NCBI GenBank assembly: GCA_913062835.1
Contig: CAJXXD010000027.1
Location: 1-8,939, forward strand
Length of the DNA: 8,939 nt
From: an uncultured Gammaproteobacteria bacterium
GTDB taxonomy: Bacteria; Pseudomonadota; Gammaproteobacteria; Pseudomonadales; Litorivicinaceae
Reading direction: 5' to 3'
Of this stretch, positions 6,744-8,939 are shown piece by piece. Each line of letters opens with the position of its first letter. The stretch's first letter is position 1. The notes beneath the pieces are model-generated. The model worked only from the letters and a program-made list of their open reading frames with translations, was not told the DNA's origin and searched no databases. A program made the position numbers and the translations under genes.

Positions 6744-6766
6744 AAAAAGGGCCGAAAAGTCGGCCC
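6744..6766 (-). terminator. Terminator-like hairpin between potF and potG
   Basis: On the minus strand GGGCCGA pairs perfectly with TCGGCCC in a 7-bp stem with a 4-nt loop (CTTT), followed by five T (6748-6744). It lies 8 nt after the potF stop and directly before the potG ribosome site. This is a textbook intrinsic terminator shape inside an operon, so it probably acts partially and gives more potF than potGHI message. The structure is seen; read-through is inferred, because I see no separate promoter for potG. Confidence 0.82.
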
Positions 6767-6774
6767 ATGGTCAA

Positions 6775-7851
6775 TTACTGGCCTGTTTTGATCCGCGTCC
6801 AAGTGCGGTTCATGATTCGGTCATAGCGTGGACTGTGTGCGCGAAGCGCAAACAATCCCGCCTTAACCGCCTCGCTCGGATAGATGCCCGGGTCTGACGT
6901 GACTTCAGGGTCAATCAACGGCGTTGAAGCGCTGTTGGCATTGGCATAGAACACGTAGTTGGTAATGTCTGCCGCAATCTGCGCATCCATCACGAAGTTG
7001 ATGAACTGGTGCGCTTCTGCCACGTTTTTGGCATCAGCAGGGATCGCCATCAGGTCAAACCAAACCACGCCGCCTTCTTCAGGGATGACATACGCCACTT
7101 CCACGCCATTGTCGGCTTCGACAGCACGATCGCGTGCTTGCAACAGGTCACCTGAATAACCGACGGCTAAGCAGATGTCGCCGTTGGCTAAGTCGTTGAT
7201 GTATTGAGAGGCATGGAAATAACGCACGTGAGGACGAACGCTCATCCACAAAGCTTCTGCTTTTTCCAAATCTGCGGCTGATTCGCTCGCAGGGTCGATA
7301 CCCAGATAATGCTTGGCGGTCGCCAGCATGTCTGAGGGAGACTCCAGAATGGCCACGCCGCAATCGGCAAACTTTGAAATCACTGCCGGATCAAAAATCA
7401 TGTCCCAGCTGTTCACCGGGGCATTGGGCATCCGCTCTTCAATCTTCGCGATGTCATAAGCCAAGCCAGTGGTACCCCACATATAAACCACAGAATGCTT
7501 ATTGTCTGGATCGTGCTGGCTAACGATGCGGGAGATTTCAGCATCCATGTTGGCTAAATTCGGCAACTGAGCGGTATCTAGGGGACGAAACACACCCGCT
7601 TGGATCTGACGCTCCAAAAAGTTTCCAGTGGGCACAACCACGTCGTAGCCTGACGAGCCGGCCAACAATTTGGCTTCGAGCAGTTCATTGGTATCGAACA
7701 CGTCATAGTTCACTTTGATACCGGTCTCTGCTTCAAATTTAGCAATGGTGTCTTCGGCGATGTAGTCCGACCAGTTGTAGACGTTAACCACGCCTGAGGC
7801 CTGTACGGAGGTAGCTGCCAGCAGCAATACGGAAGTTAGAAAACGAGTCAT
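6775..7851 (-). CDS. potF: Polyamine ABC transporter periplasmic binding protein, PotF/PotD type
   Basis: This periplasmic protein binds putrescine or spermidine and hands it to PotGHI. Counted from the ATG at 7851 it has 358 residues, with a signal peptide likely cut after VQA (about 18). It aligns closely with E. coli PotF: VYNWSDYI, FLERQ, HDPDNK, RYFHASQYINDLANGDIC and VFYANAN are all recognisable. Pocket residues W27, D29, D235, D266 and Y302 match PotF W37, D39, D247, D278 and Y314. PotF W244 is Tyr (Y232) and F276 is Trp (W264); the Trp is PotD-like. A frame beginning at TTG 7860 adds three residues, but AAGGA (7866-7862) sits only 1 nt from that TTG and 10 nt from ATG 7851, so I prefer ATG. 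It heads the operon. Polyamine binding is secure; which polyamine is uncertain. Confidence 0.94.
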   Translation of the reverse strand: MTRFLTSVLLLAATSVQASGVVNVYNWSDYIAEDTIAKFEAETGIKVNYDVFDTNELLEAKLLAGSSGYDVVVPTGNFLERQIQAGVFRPLDTAQLPNLANMDAEISRIVSQHDPDNKHSVVYMWGTTGLAYDIAKIEERMPNAPVNSWDMIFDPAVISKFADCGVAILESPSDMLATAKHYLGIDPASESAADLEKAEALWMSVRPHVRYFHASQYINDLANGDICLAVGYSGDLLQARDRAVEADNGVEVAYVIPEEGGVVWFDLMAIPADAKNVAEAHQFINFVMDAQIAADITNYVFYANANSASTPLIDPEVTSDPGIYPSEAVKAGLFALRAHSPRYDRIMNRTWTRIKTGQ

Positions 7852-8149
7852 TTCACTCAAGTCCTTGTCGGTTCAAACCACTCAGCGGTGCTGAGACCTT
7901 CCAAGGCTCTGTTGCGGGGTCTAACGCAGACAGTCAAGTCGCGCGGAGGGCAAACGCCACAGATCCTCAACTCAGAGCCCAGAATCCATTGCGTTCGGTG
8001 GTCATAGACGCCGCTCACGCTCGGAAAACGCGAGTTTAGGACATTTGCACTGCCCGTCAATGCATAGACTGAAAAAATTGAAATAGGACAGGCGATTGAA
8101 ACCCAGGAAGCCGACACTCATAACAGTGATGGGCAACAACGGAGCTGAG
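7852..8149. other. Divergent non-coding region between potF and the cupin gene
   Basis: These 298 nt must hold the promoters of potF (minus) and the cupin gene (plus). An inverted repeat CTCAGC-GGT-GCTGAG (7881-7895) and a palindrome CCTTCCAAGG (7898-7907) lie in what would be the potF leader, about 15-45 nt upstream of its ribosome site. TTGCAC-N4-CGTCAA (8045-8060) is a loose dyad. A minus-strand frame of 86 codons (7857-8117) shows no domain and I do not call it a gene. If TTG 8096 is the true cupin start, the region shortens to 244 nt. Confidence 0.55.
8033..8060 (-). promoter_or_regulatory. Candidate potF promoter
   Basis: Read on the minus strand, TTGACG (8060-8055) resembles a sigma-70 -35 element and TAAACT (8038-8033) a weak -10 element, with a 16-nt spacer. 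Transcription would start about 175 nt before the potF ATG, leaving a long leader that contains the 7881-7895 hairpin. The match is modest and other promoters are possible. Confidence 0.3.
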
Positions 8150-8809
8150 ATGGAATTTGTCCCCTTAAGAATGGATTTGACCGAACGGGCGGTGATGACG
8201 CCAGTTCATTACCAGTGGCTCGCCTCGCCTTCACAAACTGTCGAACGCATGCCGCTTGAACGTGAGGCTTCAGAAACCGGGCGCACAACCTCGCTAGTCA
8301 GATATCAACCCGGTGCCGCTTTTGCAGAACATGCGCACCCCCGTGGCGAAGAAATACTGGTCCTTGAAGGCGTTTTCCAAGACGAGCATGGCGACTACCC
8401 TGCCGGCACGTATCTCCGCAATCCGCCTGGCAGCTCACACCGCCCGAGAAGCCAAGATGGCTGCTTATTATTCGTCAAACTGTGCCAGTTCGCCGACGAT
8501 GATTTGGCTCAGATCCGCATCAATACGAATCAAACACCCTTTGTGCAGGGCCATGGGGGGCTTCGCGTGTTACCCCTGCATCAGCATGGCACTGAGGGCA
8601 CTGCGCTGGTTTTCTGGCCTAAAGGCGAACGATTCGTGCCTCACACCCACGTCGGGGGTGAAGAGATATTTGTCATCAGTGGCTGCTTTCAAGATGAACA
8701 TGGCCTATACCCGAAGGGAAGCTGGCTGCGAAGCCCCCATTTATCCAGTCACCACCCTTGGGTGGAAGAAGACACACTGATCTACGTGAAGACGGGGCAT
8801 CTCATATAA
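8150..8809 (+). CDS. Double ChrR-type cupin domain protein
   Basis: This protein consists of two tandem copies of the cupin found at the C-terminus of ChrR, the zinc anti-sigma factor of Rhodobacter. Counted from ATG 8150 it has 219 residues. Each half carries the ChrR metal pattern H-x-H-x3-E-x29-H: H61, H63, E67, H97 and H165, H167, E171, H201. The copies are offset by exactly 104 residues without gaps across this core and share FQDEHG (76-81 and 180-185). The N-terminal HxxxCxxC anti-sigma domain is absent, and no sigma factor gene is adjacent in the window. It is therefore probably a soluble metal-binding protein of unknown activity, not a sigma regulator. Start choice: GGAG lies 5 nt before ATG 8150. 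An upstream in-frame TTG at 8096 has AGGA 7 nt before it and would add 18 residues that look unlike the family, so it remains possible. It is divergent from potF. Confidence 0.85.
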   Translation: MEFVPLRMDLTERAVMTPVHYQWLASPSQTVERMPLEREASETGRTTSLVRYQPGAAFAEHAHPRGEEILVLEGVFQDEHGDYPAGTYLRNPPGSSHRPRSQDGCLLFVKLCQFADDDLAQIRINTNQTPFVQGHGGLRVLPLHQHGTEGTALVFWPKGERFVPHTHVGGEEIFVISGCFQDEHGLYPKGSWLRSPHLSSHHPWVEEDTLIYVKTGHLI

Positions 8810-8842
8810 TCTCTCCCTAACCTAGGCCGGATTGTGTATTAT
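8805..8842 (+). promoter_or_regulatory. Candidate tRNA promoter elements
   Basis: A perfect TATAAT (8805-8810) overlaps the cupin stop codon, and a TATTAT (8837-8842) preceded by TG lies 20 nt before the tRNA. Neither has a convincing -35 at the usual distance. CGGAT (8828-8832) and ATCCG (8841-8845) could pair, but no T-run follows, so I do not call a terminator for the cupin gene. The tRNA may be read from one of these or by read-through. Confidence 0.25.
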
Positions 8843-8862
8843 CCGTGCCCTCCACAGAGAGC

Positions 8863-8939
<77 letters not shown>

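Noticed and set aside
7858..7860. TTG as the potF start
   Set aside because: AAGGA lies only one base upstream, too close for initiation; ATG 7851 also gives a normal signal peptide.
8045..8060. TTGCAC-N4-CGTCAA as an FNR-type site
   Set aside because: Only the outer TTG/CAA match; the inner bases do not fit the FNR consensus and it overlaps the candidate potF -35.
7857..8117. Minus-strand frame of 86 codons upstream of potF
   Set aside because: It ends at the potF start region, has no domain and spans the likely promoters.
8313..8780. Plus-strand frame of 155 codons within the cupin gene
   Set aside because: It is another frame of the cupin coding sequence, whose duplicated metal sites confirm the correct frame.

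Overview
The window looks like ordinary chromosomal sequence from a free-living, probably marine gammaproteobacterium. The evidence is a potFGHI-ordered polyamine ABC operon whose binding protein closely resembles E. coli PotF, a TRAP transporter, a ChrR-type cupin, and a tRNA with encoded CCA of gammaproteobacterial type. The organism assignment is an inference from gene content. GC content is moderate. There are no insertion sequences, integrases, CRISPR arrays or phage genes.

Layout, left to right. (1) 1-2173, minus strand: a TRAP transporter operon read dctP (binding protein), dctQ (small permease), dctM (large permease, cut by the left edge). (2) 2174-2278: a short AT-rich divergent promoter region with small palindromes. 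(3) 2279-3642, plus strand: a GntR/FCD regulator overlapping a type II haloacid-dehalogenase-like HAD hydrolase by 4 nt, followed by an intrinsic terminator. (4) 3643-3889: a convergent intergenic region with unexplained repeats. (5) 3890-7851, minus strand: potF-potG-potH-potI, a complete polyamine importer with 4-nt overlaps at potG/potH and potH/potI. (6) 7852-8149: a 298-nt divergent non-coding region. (7) 8150-8809, plus strand: a double ChrR-type cupin. (8) 8863-8939: a tRNA with anticodon CAU, probably tRNA-Ile2, ending exactly at the window edge.

How they work together. The GntR regulator probably controls the divergent dctPQM operon and its own operon with the HAD enzyme, giving an uptake, sensing and hydrolysis module for a small organic acid. 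The acid is unknown; a 2-haloacid or 2-hydroxyacid is a guess. PotF captures a polyamine in the periplasm, PotH and PotI form the channel, and PotG supplies ATP hydrolysis. Both transport operons have a terminator-like hairpin directly after the binding-protein gene and directly before the next ribosome binding site. This would lower expression of the membrane and ATPase genes relative to the binding protein.

I found no clearly undescribed system. The points most worth checking are the paired post-binding-protein hairpins, a PotD-like tryptophan in the PotF pocket, the stand-alone double cupin, the altered motif IV of the HAD enzyme, and the helically phased repeats in the convergent intergenic region.
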